Of a DNA stretch of 29,864 bases, positions 18,340 to 29,445 are shown in pieces. Under the pieces are notes generated by a model. It ran no database searches, was not told the origin of the DNA, and saw nothing but the letters and a program-made list of their open reading frames with translations. Made by a program: the position numbers and the translations under genes. Where the stretch lies: positions 97,386-127,249 of the forward strand of contig NW_003119928.1 of the NCBI RefSeq assembly GCF_000003605.2, given 5' to 3'. Numbering within the stretch: the first letter of the stretch is position 1; each line of letters begins with the position of its first letter. Origin of the DNA: Saccoglossus kowalevskii (taxonomy: Eukaryota > Hemichordata > Enteropneusta > Harrimaniidae).

Positions 18340-21263
18340 AGTGTTTACTGCATTGTGGTAAACAGGTACTGTCTACAATAACACGAAGAGGATTATTTGT
18401 TTGTGAGAAACGGCTGTGACGTCAATGCGTTGAATGTCGTACATGTCTATGGAACTGGGTTAAGCCGGCAATGTGTGTAGGGTGTCTTTGGGGGGGGGGG
18501 TCTAAATACAACCGAAGATCATTCGTAATGTACAACTTGAACTAGCAGCACTATAAATTATATATAATAAGTGAATAAATACAGTGTCTCTACTCATAAA
18601 CTAGATGATACGTGACATGTTCGACAAATATTGTTAGTGTGTAATTGGAATAGTTTGGGTATCTGTCTGCAGATGGCTCTCAAGTACAGGGTGATTACAA
18701 TTAAGTAATTCATAAATTTTGTAATTACGGAAATAAATATTAATAAATATTCGTTTAATAATTGGTTTAACATTTTAATTATTCTGAACAAATTAAAAAC
18801 AAAAAAAAGCAAATTACAAAATATACTAACTTGCAACTTGCAGAGAAACAATTCATTCCGTCACCGAATATTAGGAATAAGAATCGTACTAAATTACATT
18901 AAGTGTTATGCATCCTCATAAATTGTTGTCAAAAGCAAGCAGAGATCATCTATTGATTATAATACCTTTAATATTAATTAACTGTGTATGTTCTCTTTTT
19001 CAGATATACACAAGTTGATTAAACAGGGTGTGCTAGCAAAGGTACATTCAAAGTTCATGTAGGAATACTTCCAGTTCAAGGGTGTTCCTATCGAAATATG
19101 GCCTTGTACTTCAAATATCACATGCATGTCATAAACACATATTACTGAACTTAAAGACCTCGACCGGTCTATTTACGCTAACAAGATCTTAATTATTGAT
19201 GGTCTCACCTGCATTGCATTGGTATAGGGTTCAAGTTCAAATGTACAGATTAATTAATTTGTTGTTATGAACAGCATCTGCATGCAGTACAAGACTGAGC
19301 TATCTGTCCAGATAAACAGATCTAAAAGATTTGTATTCTACTTGCATATTCTGTGCTCGGCGGATCCGAAAACATTTTCGGGGGGGGGGCTTTACGGGAC
19401 GATAAAATCAAACCAAAACGTAATTGTGATATACTAACGTAGAATGGGAATCGCGTTTTATAGATTTATGTATTAAACATAATGTATGGTAATGTTTATT
19501 ACAGTATAGATCTCCTAACTGGGTATGGGTTCTATTGGGACCACCCCGATACGGCATACCTGTCCGTAACAACGATTATAATGTTGTATAATGTTTCGTC
19601 TGAAATGCTGCAAAAATAATACTTACAGACAGACGCCTGCATTCCAATTACAACAAGAATGTCTGCCACCAGGTCTGTCTGATATCTGCAATTTGCAATA
19701 TTTATCCCTAAAAATGTAATTGCAAGAAAACATTATACACGGTATATTTTCTACTGATCTCAAGGTAAATCAGTTTAGCTAATCGAAGCTGCCAATCATT
19801 AAGGTGCTGCCATGAGTACGAATGACATACACAGGGACTAACTGCAATTCCCAAATAAATTAAAACTCGTGTGATTTGTAACCATGTGGTGACATGTAAT
19901 AACATGTAATAATCATTTAAGAAGAATTTAGAGGATCATTTTAAAGAAAACATTACAATCGATTATAAAAAAACTTTCCAAATTCAAAAACATTCTAGTA
20001 TTATATTGGGTAAAACTTCATACTCCTCAAATATTCACTTTGTCGTTATGTCAACCGGCCTTATTTTTATTGATGTACAGAGAATGAGTGGCTACAGTTG
20101 TATTCATATGCAGAGTGTAATTACTACAGATAATCATATAAAACTTGTAAACCGAAAAGACTATTGCGGATTTCGATGAACTGCTCGGTAAATACACCAT
20201 CAGAATCATCATTTCAATACCACGTGGTATGCATTGAATTATTCATGGGCAAACGACAAAGTGTGCAATAGACTTTAGAATGCAAATGCTTACAGAATCT
20301 GTATAATTTTAATATAATGTACCGTCGTGATATTTACTCGACTGCGACCAAATCAGTGGGTTTATATCTGTAACAATCAACAAATCGCCCAACTCGCTAT
20401 AAATTAATTAATGTCTATCCCACTGAATCTTTCTCTTGAATTGATTCTAACATTTGTATCACATTTGTGTTTATTCCTCGTCTCTATTATAGTAATACAT
20501 TCATATAAGTGTCGGAATAGCGGCATGCCAAGCATTTAACAACATCCAGACTTTTGAATAGGAAACTTTGCTACGTACGTGTAAGCATGCCGTGTCCTTG
20601 TGCAGAAGAGGGACACACTCAACCCAGTAAATTGGGTCAAAGTATGCCCATTGAATTTGAATGTGCCTGTGGATAATGACCGTTGATTTCATGGGTTCAA
20701 TAACTAGGTAGGGTCACTGTACTTCTATAACCTTCTATAGGTTTTAATAATGTGCATAATGTCAACGTCCCTTGGTTGACCCGTCCGTCTTCGACCCCCC
20801 TAAATACGCATGAATTGCAATTGGTTTTCTCTAAGCTTCACCATTTGATGAGGCGATTAATTTAATTAAATTTTGACAGTAGCAGTGACAAATAAAACGA
20901 CGATTCTCTCAATGGCATATCAAAAATTCAGAGTATGTACGAAGTGAGGCATCTTAACTCATTATCTCACATACAGGACGGATAAGATATCCATTCAAGA
21001 AGGAACGGTGATGCAAACAAATTGGTCAATTTTTAGTAATTTTATTGAGTACTTTATTAAATCCAGTTTTGTAAATGTTAAGAGCAGAATGTACGTCATC
21101 TGATGTTAAAACAAGTAGCAAAGGACAATCTTACGGTGGGGTTGCCCTACTTCAATATACACAATGCAAAGTGGTTCAATTAATTAACATGTATCACGTG
21201 ATAGTCACATTTCGCCATAATTAGTCTGCGTGATATCTGCGTGCACACCAAAGTGGCTATCAC
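18340..21263. other. Intergenic, no gene recognised
   Basis: G11 at 18490-18500 and G10 at 19380-19389 are the only striking tracts. An exact CRE lies at 18417-18424. No frame has coding features I would trust. Confidence 0.35.
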
Positions 21264-22030
21264 GTGTGCGTTTGTTTTAATAATCGTCCGGAAAATTACG
21301 ATACGGAGAATAAATATTTGAATGCAGTCAGTATACTAGTAATGTATGGTTTATGTTCGCACGATTATGTTTTAACTATTAGAATTAGTGAAACATCTGG
21401 ATCAACATTAGATAAGCGCGTTTCCACGCGATTTTTTTATATTCCAGTGTACGATCGAAAAATTGTGACTCGTCGTATAACAACTTTTGAGATACAGCAA
21501 CACTTACAAAATAATAAAATATAGTGTCATCGTACTGTCGTTTTCTATTGTGTCAGAGTGTCGTGACTATCTGGGAAAGACCCTGTCGCCATGAGTTTTC
21601 CCTTACTGTCAAATACAAGTGTACTAGTATTTTCGAGTTAATCGGTTGATCAAAATGAGACAATGAATCTAAAAGTATTAGTATTAAATTACCAGAAAAC
21701 TTCTAGTTGTAGGTGAATGCGAATGTGAAATGTGTTTCCAAATAAGCGAGTATAGCATTTATCCTTTCTTAAAGAAATGAATCCTAATTTGAGCAATCTG
21801 TAAACAATAAAATCAACAAAACCTAGATTCAGGGAAAGAAAAATAGAAGAAAACATGTTCATTTAATTAAAGTCTACCATGGTTAGCCTACTAAAAGTGA
21901 TCAGCCACATCGTTGTTTTCACGCCCTAGTATCAAAGTCCCAAAACATTCACTCTGATTTCATGCTCCATAAATTCGTAAATTCGATTGTGAGCTTGAAC
22001 CTTAGAGCAAGTGTATTACCATCATTATTA
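21264..22030. other. No convincing gene
   Basis: The plus frame to 21524 is open for over 80 codons (ending HLQNNKI) but shows no motif, start context or splice partner that I recognise. Confidence 0.3.
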
Positions 22031-22033
22031 TAC

Positions 22034-22065
22034 CATGGAGGTAAAAGACACATTTTACCTCCATG
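22034..22065. repeat. Perfect 13-bp-arm hairpin
   Basis: CATGGAGGTAAAA (22034-22046) and its exact reverse complement TTTTACCTCCATG (22053-22065) enclose six bases, GACACA. The stem is perfect, much stronger than the AT-rich background would give by chance. Confidence 0.9.
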
Positions 22066-22440
22066 ATTATACTTACTAACACAGTCTGTGTAATGGCGTT
22101 TCCGATGAATCGGTAGCTGGCGATTCAAAATTTGACTAGGTTTGGAAAATATGGCCACTTTTGGGGAAATCAACTACAATACTATGTCAACGAAACCTAG
22201 AGTCAGAAATGGTGCCAATAAAATAACCGAGTAATCGCAGTGGTTGCGTAGTGTGTGAGCAATCACCTTGGTAGCCCGTTTAATTGTGGACGTAGGTCGA
22301 TATAGTTTCTCGCATTGCTATAGTGTATGATTTAATATAGTTGACGCGGACAGCGGGGCAAACAGACCGGTCTCCCTATTCGACAATATAATATATGGAT
22401 TCAAAAGATTTCCGTATACACGGTCTGTGGAAGTGGTCGG

Positions 22441-22638
22441 CTAGATCGTTGGCGAAGCTGATTCACGATAAGTTGGAAAGCAGATCCTAAATGCCAGCAA
22501 AAATTGAGTGGGGTTTGCAAAATGATCGAGCAGAGCTTCATCCTGCAGTATGTTCGTAACGTCGCCCATTGGGGTGCCACAGTGGTTTGGTTGATTCAGA
22601 TTCAGAAAGATAAAATGACCACGGAAGCTATCGTACAC
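22441..22638 (-). CDS. Coding-looking ORF fragment of unknown family
   Basis: The minus strand from about 22659 to the TAG at 22441 encodes roughly 70 residues with balanced composition, including GHFIFLNLNQPNHCG, TNILQDEALLDHFANP and QFLLAFRICFP. There is no ATG at the start, so it would be a terminal exon; the possible acceptor CCAAAG near 22660 lacks a pyrimidine tract. GHFIFL followed by NHCG loosely recalls the C-terminal G-[FY]-x-K then HCGI of papain-family cysteine proteases, but the match is too short to claim. It may equally be chance. Confidence 0.2.
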   Translation of the reverse strand: MYDSFRGHFIFLNLNQPNHCGTPMGDVTNILQDEALLDHFANPTQFLLAFRICFPTYRESASPTI

Positions 22639-22659
22639 TAGCTCGTTCTTTCCTTTGGT

Positions 22660-24509
22660 ATTTCTTTAGTACCTGTTGCACGTTTCATACATACCACGCC
22701 GTGTACGCTACTTGCAACACGTATGCAAATGAATTGTACACAGCCAGACTCTGGGTATTCGATCACCGAGCTGACAGAACCAGCAGCCACAATTTATAAT
22801 CAGTCAACCGGCACATACAACTCAGACATTTAGTCATCTGTTGGGCTGTGTCACCAATCACGTGATCTTGCTGTAGTCTAACTAAACGTTTTAATCTACA
22901 TATTAATTAATGTCGTCTATGTTCAAAAGCGTAGTGTCCTTGAGAACGTTTTGTGGTTTAAAAAAAGCGCGACAACAACAATTCAGTAGTTAAAATACAA
23001 CCTTCTAAAAAAATTTGTGAATAATGTGAATCACATACAATCGTGTCAACGTTGACGGCAAGCCTGAAATTGTAGCCTGGATACCATAATACGATTTAAA
23101 TGCGAATGCCATATTATAGCGGCATGCAACGAACATACATCGAATGAACATATATACACGTTGCTGTCATGGCAGTGGCATCAGTCACGGTGAAAGTATC
23201 AAGCTGAAACCCTGTTGTGTCAGCAAAATTTGCCCCTCAAAATGCAGGGAATAGCGTTTCAGAGGGTCTAGATTTCAGATCTCGCGCCTCATGCAAAATT
23301 TCGTGCCGCCGCCTCTGGCCATGGTCAACCCATAGTGGTAGGGGTATTCACATGGCTGAGCCTGAAAACTGTTGACTATGTCTGAAACAGCACTCAAGCA
23401 AATGTGTCTTGTAATGATTACAACATACACACTTCGCAGATAATGTGGAGACAACACTGCAATCAACTCACAACATGGTCAGTAGTAAAAAAAGACGTAA
23501 CACACCGGAAACCATATTTTTGGATGGCCAGAGGCCCTTCCCCGTCTAGATCGTATGCATACAATATACTATGCAGTCGGAGAAAACGCATTATGTGCAT
23601 TATGATTTTCAAAACGATCATTCACCATATCTATGACTTGCACACTTCAAGTTTGCTTAAACTCATTTGGGGCCGCCACAAACATTGAGGATGTTCATGC
23701 CTCTCTTCAATAAATCAAATGCGTGACGTGTAGGATTACGCAAACCATTCAGTCGCATGATTTCAAGCAGTCTTACGCAATTTTGTATGAACAATGAGTT
23801 GAATGACTTGTCACTATATCTAGTACATAAATTATTTTTTTATTATTTAATCAAACAATTTAAAGAGCCCATCAACCAGACAATCGGTTACAGTTCAATA
23901 ATGTTATCAATGAATTTTTGACGGTAATTGGCAGTATGTTCAAGGTAATTGAACTCACAAACGTTGACTTTGATTTCTATATCGTGCTAAAATGTTACGT
24001 TACATGTTCTCATTCATCGGATAATGTAAGGTAGAATAACGCTACGTAGTACTTAAATCAATATTTATCAGCTTGACATTGCCTGATTACCAGTATCGGT
24101 ATACATTTCGGAGACATGAGATGAGTAAGACAATGTACGGTACGAACAAAATATCTATATTTTTGAATTTATGAGTTGACCGGCGAAAGCACGAGTTCTT
24201 CCGTGCGGTGAAAATATATAAACGACTCAACTAATTAAAGTTATCGGAACTGTTAGTGTAAGACCGACCGTTGTCTGATTCCAATCCGTGGTAAAGAAAG
24301 TGGTGGTCGATTGCCAAAAATAACTATTTTGAGTATATACGTGCGAATTTTAAATCGTCCGTAGCTTAAAATATACACGCTTTTATTTATGCCATCATTC
24401 CCTTTCAATAGTATAATCAAATATATGTATATACAAGGTATTTTTTTACTGCACGAATTATACTGCCGCCACGAAATGCCCATGCGGTGATGACGTGCGG
24501 AGAGAAATT
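22660..24509. other. Intergenic, no gene recognised
   Basis: No supported gene, RNA or repeat. Open frames on both strands near 23275-23688 overlap each other and lack coding character. Confidence 0.35.
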
Positions 24510-25005
24510 GACCCGACCTGGTTCACGAACCAAATCGCGTGAGTATTTGGCGCGATCGTTCATCTGAACCACACGTACATACATTGTTTTTTATTTTTTA
24601 TTTCAGACTTTATTCAACGAGGGTAACTCAATTAGCTAAATACAAATCTACATTGAGTCCTCAAAAAGACACAACAGAAGACACAATTACAGATATAATA
24701 TTACTATTAAACATCAAACGCGATTAAAACAAACCTGACGATTGCCACAGTCACAACTTTGCACATGAAGTTTATAAATTAATATCCGTCGTAAAGCATG
24801 AAAATTTAAGTTATAAATATGCTTACATACTCAGTAGTAATTAGAGTAATGTTTTTTCATCTCTTGGCAGGAAAAATTACAGTACTACATTTTGGCTATA
24901 TACACATTTCGTGATGACCCGACCTGGATCACCCCCACCGTCAGATCGTGCGAGCATGTTACGCGATTGTTCACGCGAGCCAGACGAGCACACTTCGTTC
25001 ATTGT
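24510..25005 (+). repeat. Diverged direct duplication
   Basis: A segment at 24510-24588 beginning GACCCGACCTGGTTCAC returns at 24916-25005 beginning GACCCGACCTGGATCAC. Both go on to a CGTG[AC]GAG-like word, GCGATCGTTCA or GCGATTGTTCA, a CACAC/GCACAC word and end in CATTGT. About 330 bases of unrelated AT-rich DNA lie between. The order of shared words supports common origin rather than chance. Confidence 0.6.
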
Positions 25006-25239
25006 GCAATTACTCACATAAAACTAGGTTGCGTACCTACTTACTAAATGGCTGGGCGATGACTAAGATATCGGTCATGCACAGTTGACTGCCATGACAA
25101 CCGTCGGAAAGGGTGTGATCTAGAAATAATTACCTACTGTGCAAGAGGGGTATTGTTAAACTGGATCAAAGAAAAGAACTTTTGGTACTTGGGAAAAGCA
25201 AAGGCATGCTAGTCGCCCTAGTCACATCAATTATAGACT

Positions 25240-25271
25240 GTTTAACCAAAGACTATAGTCTTTGGTTTAAC
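25240..25271. repeat. Near-perfect 32-bp palindrome
   Basis: Arms GTTTAACCAAAGACTA and TAGTCTTTGGTTTAAC meet with no loop. One base pair is mismatched (the fourth base from each end). It is the first of four inverted repeats in 220 bases. Confidence 0.9.
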
Positions 25272-25281
25272 TTACTCGCTC

Positions 25282-25299
25282 ACCTATGACGTCATAGGT
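25282..25299. repeat. 18-bp perfect palindrome around a CRE
   Basis: ACCTATGACGTCATAGGT is perfectly self-complementary and has the CREB/ATF core TGACGTCA (25287-25294) at its centre. It could be a bZIP site or part of the local palindrome cluster. Confidence 0.9.
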
Positions 25300-25394
25300 C
25301 GATATGAAAGAATGCTGGTCGCGACATTAGTCTGTCGACGAGACACAATTTATATGTATATAATTTAAAGAGCCACAAACACTTGAAGAACAAC

Positions 25395-25458
25395 CTAATA
25401 TTAATAAATATTAGTAGAAGGACATTGACTCGGCGCGAGGGTTACGGCACCGCCGAGT
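25395..25458. repeat. Two adjacent hairpins
   Basis: CTAATATT/AATATTAG with a 4-base loop (25395-25414) is followed by ACTCGGCG (25428-25435) and CGCCGAGT (25451-25458) with a 15-base loop. Both arm pairs are perfect. Confidence 0.8.
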
Positions 25459-25459
25459 G

Positions 25460-26540
25460 ATGTTGGCCTTGCGTAATACCACGAGACATATTGTATGTAA
25501 TTTCATTTTTATCCCGTACATTATGGCTGATCAGTGGAATGTATTTTCTATTTCTCTGTGCTGTGTTTAGCTAAAACTCCGGTAATCTAATCTGTTTATG
25601 CAATTAGATTGAACTTTTGAAACCATGACTGACTGTCAGAAATTTGAAATATTATTATATTATAAAGTTTATTAAATTGGAAATTTCTGGTGATTTTTCA
25701 GATTTCACTAAAACGCGCGTGTGATATAAAGGCACATTTATTTGAGACGTCATTTTCTTCCAACTTTAACTTCTGCGTGCACAGCAAGATATTTCACCCT
25801 TGCTTGTGGTGATATTTCATGAAATTTAAAAATGTCATGGTTTGTGTTCACTCTAATAATTATGTTACCAAGGAAAACCAGAAACCGTCAATATTGTGAC
25901 GGCTCCAAAAATAATTCTGATAGCAAGCCGCAATGTTAAAGTAAGGGACTCAGACTTTGAGGTTATTGCACCCGTCCCAAACACACCCACTTAAGACATC
26001 AATTGAAAACTTATTACGTCTACTTTACAACCATATATAGTGCGGAGTTCTAAAGTGGTCAGAATTGTTATCAAGAAGCCTGGCCACAAGTCTGCTATTT
26101 GATTCACAGAAAACTGTTGTTAAAACAAAAACAAGAAAAACTTGATTGGTTCACAGTCTGATTTATTTGCTTCTTTTCGTGCCAAAAATTAGAATAAAGA
26201 ATACAAATTCTGCCCGGAAATGGCTGTTTAAGGTGTCTGCTAAAAAAAAGTGACGTCATCGTAATTACATAAACAAACGATCAAGCTCCGATGATTTATA
26301 AAAAGGATTACCACAGCAATCAGGCTGCTAGATTTTAAGAACAAATCTAAAATGTAATTTTTAATAAAAAAAATGACAAAAATATTTACGATAATGTGTT
26401 GTATCGTCCGAACGGGGACTAAAAATGAAACATGTTATGTTTGACCTTCGTGTGTTCGCGCGTGTATCTTAGACATGCCTGGACCAATCACAATCAAACT
26501 TCACCCATGCATAATAAATAATATTGTACATATGCACATC
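25460..26540. other. Intergenic, no gene recognised
   Basis: One exact CRE (26251-26258) is present. No coding region or repeat I can define. Confidence 0.35.
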
Positions 26541-26549
26541 AATTTGTTT

Positions 26550-27280
26550 CACATACGTTACATACGTTGGACATTATAGGACCTTGATGCACCACATTTT
26601 TTATTTCAGATCCAATTTAAAATGGCCGACTGGCGGCTATTTTGTTTTACTGAATGCAGTTCTGGTGCCATATCTCTGCGATAATTTTACTGATTATGTT
26701 AACATTTTATATATTCATTATAGATCATGTCATAGATATACAAATATATTTGTTTGACTATCTAATTTAAATGACGGATCTTGGTCGTTTATGAATGGAT
26801 TTTATTCAAACTTGGTACATACATAAGACATTACGGGTCACTGATATATGTCATTTTATTTTTTTAAATTTGATTCAAAATGGCTGACTGGCGGCCATTT
26901 TGTTTTAATGAATTTGTTTCTAGAGGCGTATCTCTGACATGATTTGACTGATTATGATCAAATTTTATATTTGTGCTAAAAAATCACCAAAAATCAAGCA
27001 TTTCTGGCATTCCAGAACTGGACCATTTGTTCAATCTTGGTACATACATTAGAAATCATTGATTTCTGATGCACGTCATTTTATTTTTTAGGTGGGATTA
27101 AAAATGGCTGACTGGCTGCCATTTTCTTTAAATGAATGCATACTAGAGCCACATCTCTGATATGCTTTAACTGAATATGTTCAAATTTTATATATTCGTT
27201 TTACATAGATGTACATAATTTTCTGGATCCATACTTCTGACATGTTCCAACTATAATACTATAAACAAACTATATTTTAA
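26550..27280 (+). repeat. Three-copy tandem repeat, about 220-260 bp, each with a hairpin
   Basis: Three worn units share, in order: ACATAC...TTGG or TTGGTACATACAT, a CATTTTATTTTTT stretch, AAAATGGC[CT]GACTGGC[GT]GC[CT]ATTTT, TGAATG or TGAATTTG, [AC]TATCTCTG or a close variant, ACTGATTATGTT-like sequence and ATTTTATATATTC. The hairpin arms AAAATGGC and GC[CT]ATTTT start at 26619, 26877 and 27101. No open frame spans the units. This could be a non-autonomous element array or minisatellite. Confidence 0.75.
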
Positions 27281-27504
27281 ATTTGAAAACTAACATGGCT
27301 TGTTTTTTTATATTCCATTTAGAGAACTGTTTGTGGCCTATAGTCAAATTGTTGAAATCAGTGTTGGATAGTCTGTTATCTTGTTGCCATGGGAACAAAA
27401 CATTTGCATTTTTCATCCATTTTGGCAAGTCGTAATTAACCCATATATTTTGGCGAGGGTGTGAGATAGCTGTGTGTGTTGGTGTCTGAATTAATTCGAA
27501 ACAT

Positions 27505-27519
27505 GGGGTTAGGGTTAGG
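27505..27519 (+). repeat. Short interstitial telomere-like sequence
   Basis: GGGGTTAGGGTTAGG contains just over two copies of the animal telomere unit TTAGGG. This is short enough to be chance, or a trace left by end-joining repair. Confidence 0.35.
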
Positions 27520-28158
27520 TACCCGTAATATTATTTTAATGTAAGCAGCCTAACTGACACAATCTGTATCAAGGGGACAACTAAATTGGATTTGATCTCT
27601 ATATACGTTTCATAGCTACTATTGCATGTCTATTGCATGTATCAATCTGATTTGGCTGGTGGTTTTCAAGAAGAAGCCACAAATATAAATATGGTAAATA
27701 TTTCATAATCACACCAAAATTAAACCTTGTTGACATGTTGCATTAGAATTTCAAAATTGGAATTATCCTAACAACAAAAAGAAAATAATTATAAGTGACT
27801 TTTCACCAATACCATGAAGAAGATTCATGTACTAAAATAAAACATGGCCGAGACTTCAAACTGGTTAATAGCATGTTAAAGGAGATTAGACGAAAACAAA
27901 AAACGTATTATGAAAATATACCTTTACTTTCCCTTCATAACTATGGTTTATTTGATAGTATTTATAATTAATTGAAAACAAAAAACATTTAGAAATTTAA
28001 ATTCCTTTCCAAAACATTGAATATCTACACATGTATTACGTGTGGAGAATGAAGCTTGTGTAAATATCCGTTTTGAGTATGACTAGCTCTTAATGAATAT
28101 CGCAAAATACACTTCCTTCATTAATATTAAAATACATGATCTATTTTGTTATTTTAAG

Positions 28159-28212
28159 GCGATGGCGGTGGTTTACCATAACTTTCGGCAAGTAGATATT
28201 TTTCCCAATGAT
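28159..28212 (+). CDS. Possible short internal exon
   Basis: A 54-base open segment lies between a pyrimidine-rich acceptor (TATTTTGTTATTTTAAG) and a strong donor (GTAAGTG at 28213). It reads AMAVVYHNFRQVDIFPND, phase 0 at both ends. I cannot join it in phase to the downstream open frame at 28897, and the family is unknown, so it may be chance. Confidence 0.22.
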
Positions 28213-28896
28213 GTAAGTGTTGTTTAAAAGTGTTTTTTTCTGGGTATTCTGACCACTTGATAAAACGGGTGTATTAAGTTAAAAAAAACATGGATTTGCC
28301 ACTCGCCCAATAAAAACAAGGAGATAAATGAAGACTGGTGATTATGAGGAAAAGATTAGTACTATACTGTCCAATTTATGGTATTTAGATAGTAACTAGA
28401 TATGTTGTTTTTCTTAAGTAGTGTGAATTATTTTATATTTTTCCCGCCAAAATGTTGATTAGATATATACTATATATGCTCATACTATTCAGGACCTGTT
28501 ATGCAATTCATGTCATAATGTATAAGGACCATACGAATAATGTTATTATTCTAAAATGGGCCTTTCGATTAATATAGAACATGTACTATAAAATTATATA
28601 TTACAAGTAATAAAACTTACCCAAGTATTTATTTAATTCATATCCTCATAAATTCATCAGATATGCACTACTATGATAAACACATAATCAGTCTAATTTC
28701 CATTAAAATAGTATAAATACATTTTTCCATTTTTCTTGTGAGAGTATTTTCTGATGAAATTTACTGAGATATATAATTGTTGCAATATTTTTGAACTTCA
28801 TTGCAGTTGTATTCATATGCTAGTGTATTTGCTACACAAAATTATTATGCATCTGTCACCGTAACGCCATAAGTTAACTATGAGCGTGCCGTAATT

Positions 28897-29142
28897 TTGC
28901 GGTATTGCACTGGGTATATGCATCTTACCATATTAGGAAATGTGAATTCCAAATATAGAAGTAGGCGTCCTATAATAATAGAAACAAACATGTCACCCCA
29001 CGGTTTGACCGGACCCCACACAAAGAAGTTCGCTAAGTTTGTTCTAAACTTTTTGGATGTCAGCATTCCTATGATGTACCCTTGGAAGGAAAAGATGTAT
29101 AATAATAAAGTTATTACGAAGATACCGCTGCACTTCGGTTGA
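28897..29142 (+). CDS. Possible terminal exon or ORF of unknown family
   Basis: The plus frame is open for about 80 codons to TGA at 29140. The second half is coding-like: NMSPHGLTGPHTKKFAKF, FLDVSIPMMYPWKEKMY and a basic tail VITKIPLHFG. An ATG at 28990 could start a 50-residue product; alternatively an acceptor at TATTAG (about 28936) or AATATAG (about 28961) could make it a last exon. Not recognised. Confidence 0.25.
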   Translation: MRYCTGYMHLTILGNVNSKYRSRRPIIIETNMSPHGLTGPHTKKFAKFVLNFLDVSIPMMYPWKEKMYNNKVITKIPLHFG

Positions 29143-29299
29143 TGCTGTTATCAGGGGGAAACTCGTCTCGTCTCTCTATCTCGTCCCCTTGAGGTACGGG
29201 ATCGGGAAAGTCACTTTAACTTTACAGTCAAATAAGGCACACGCAACGAAATACGTTTCAGCTCTCGTCTTAGTCGGTCAATCGAGCACTCTATCAGAC

Positions 29300-29445
29300 A
29301 CAGCGCCCTGGGGAAAAAATCCCCAAGACTAACGCAAGGCTGACCCAAGACTCGCCCAAGACTGGACTGCCTCAAGGCTCGCCCCTGGACTCTCTCGGAC
29401 TGCGTCTGTCGTGGAGTCTTCGCCAAGACCAACTCAAACTCTCTT
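29300..29445. repeat. GC-richer patch with repeated CAAGACT word
   Basis: CAAGACT or a one-base variant recurs at 29324, 29346, 29357, 29373 and 29424, mostly with CGCC or GCC around it. Just before it GGGGA (29310-29314) and TCCCC (29320-29324) form a short hairpin. The composition change suggests the end of a mobile element or a worn tandem repeat, but no TIR or LTR partner is in the window. Confidence 0.4.

Noticed and set aside
19220-19245. GGTTCAAGTTCAAAT, resembling a tRNA B box
   Set aside because: It does not match the B-box spacing and no acceptor stem or A box surrounds it.
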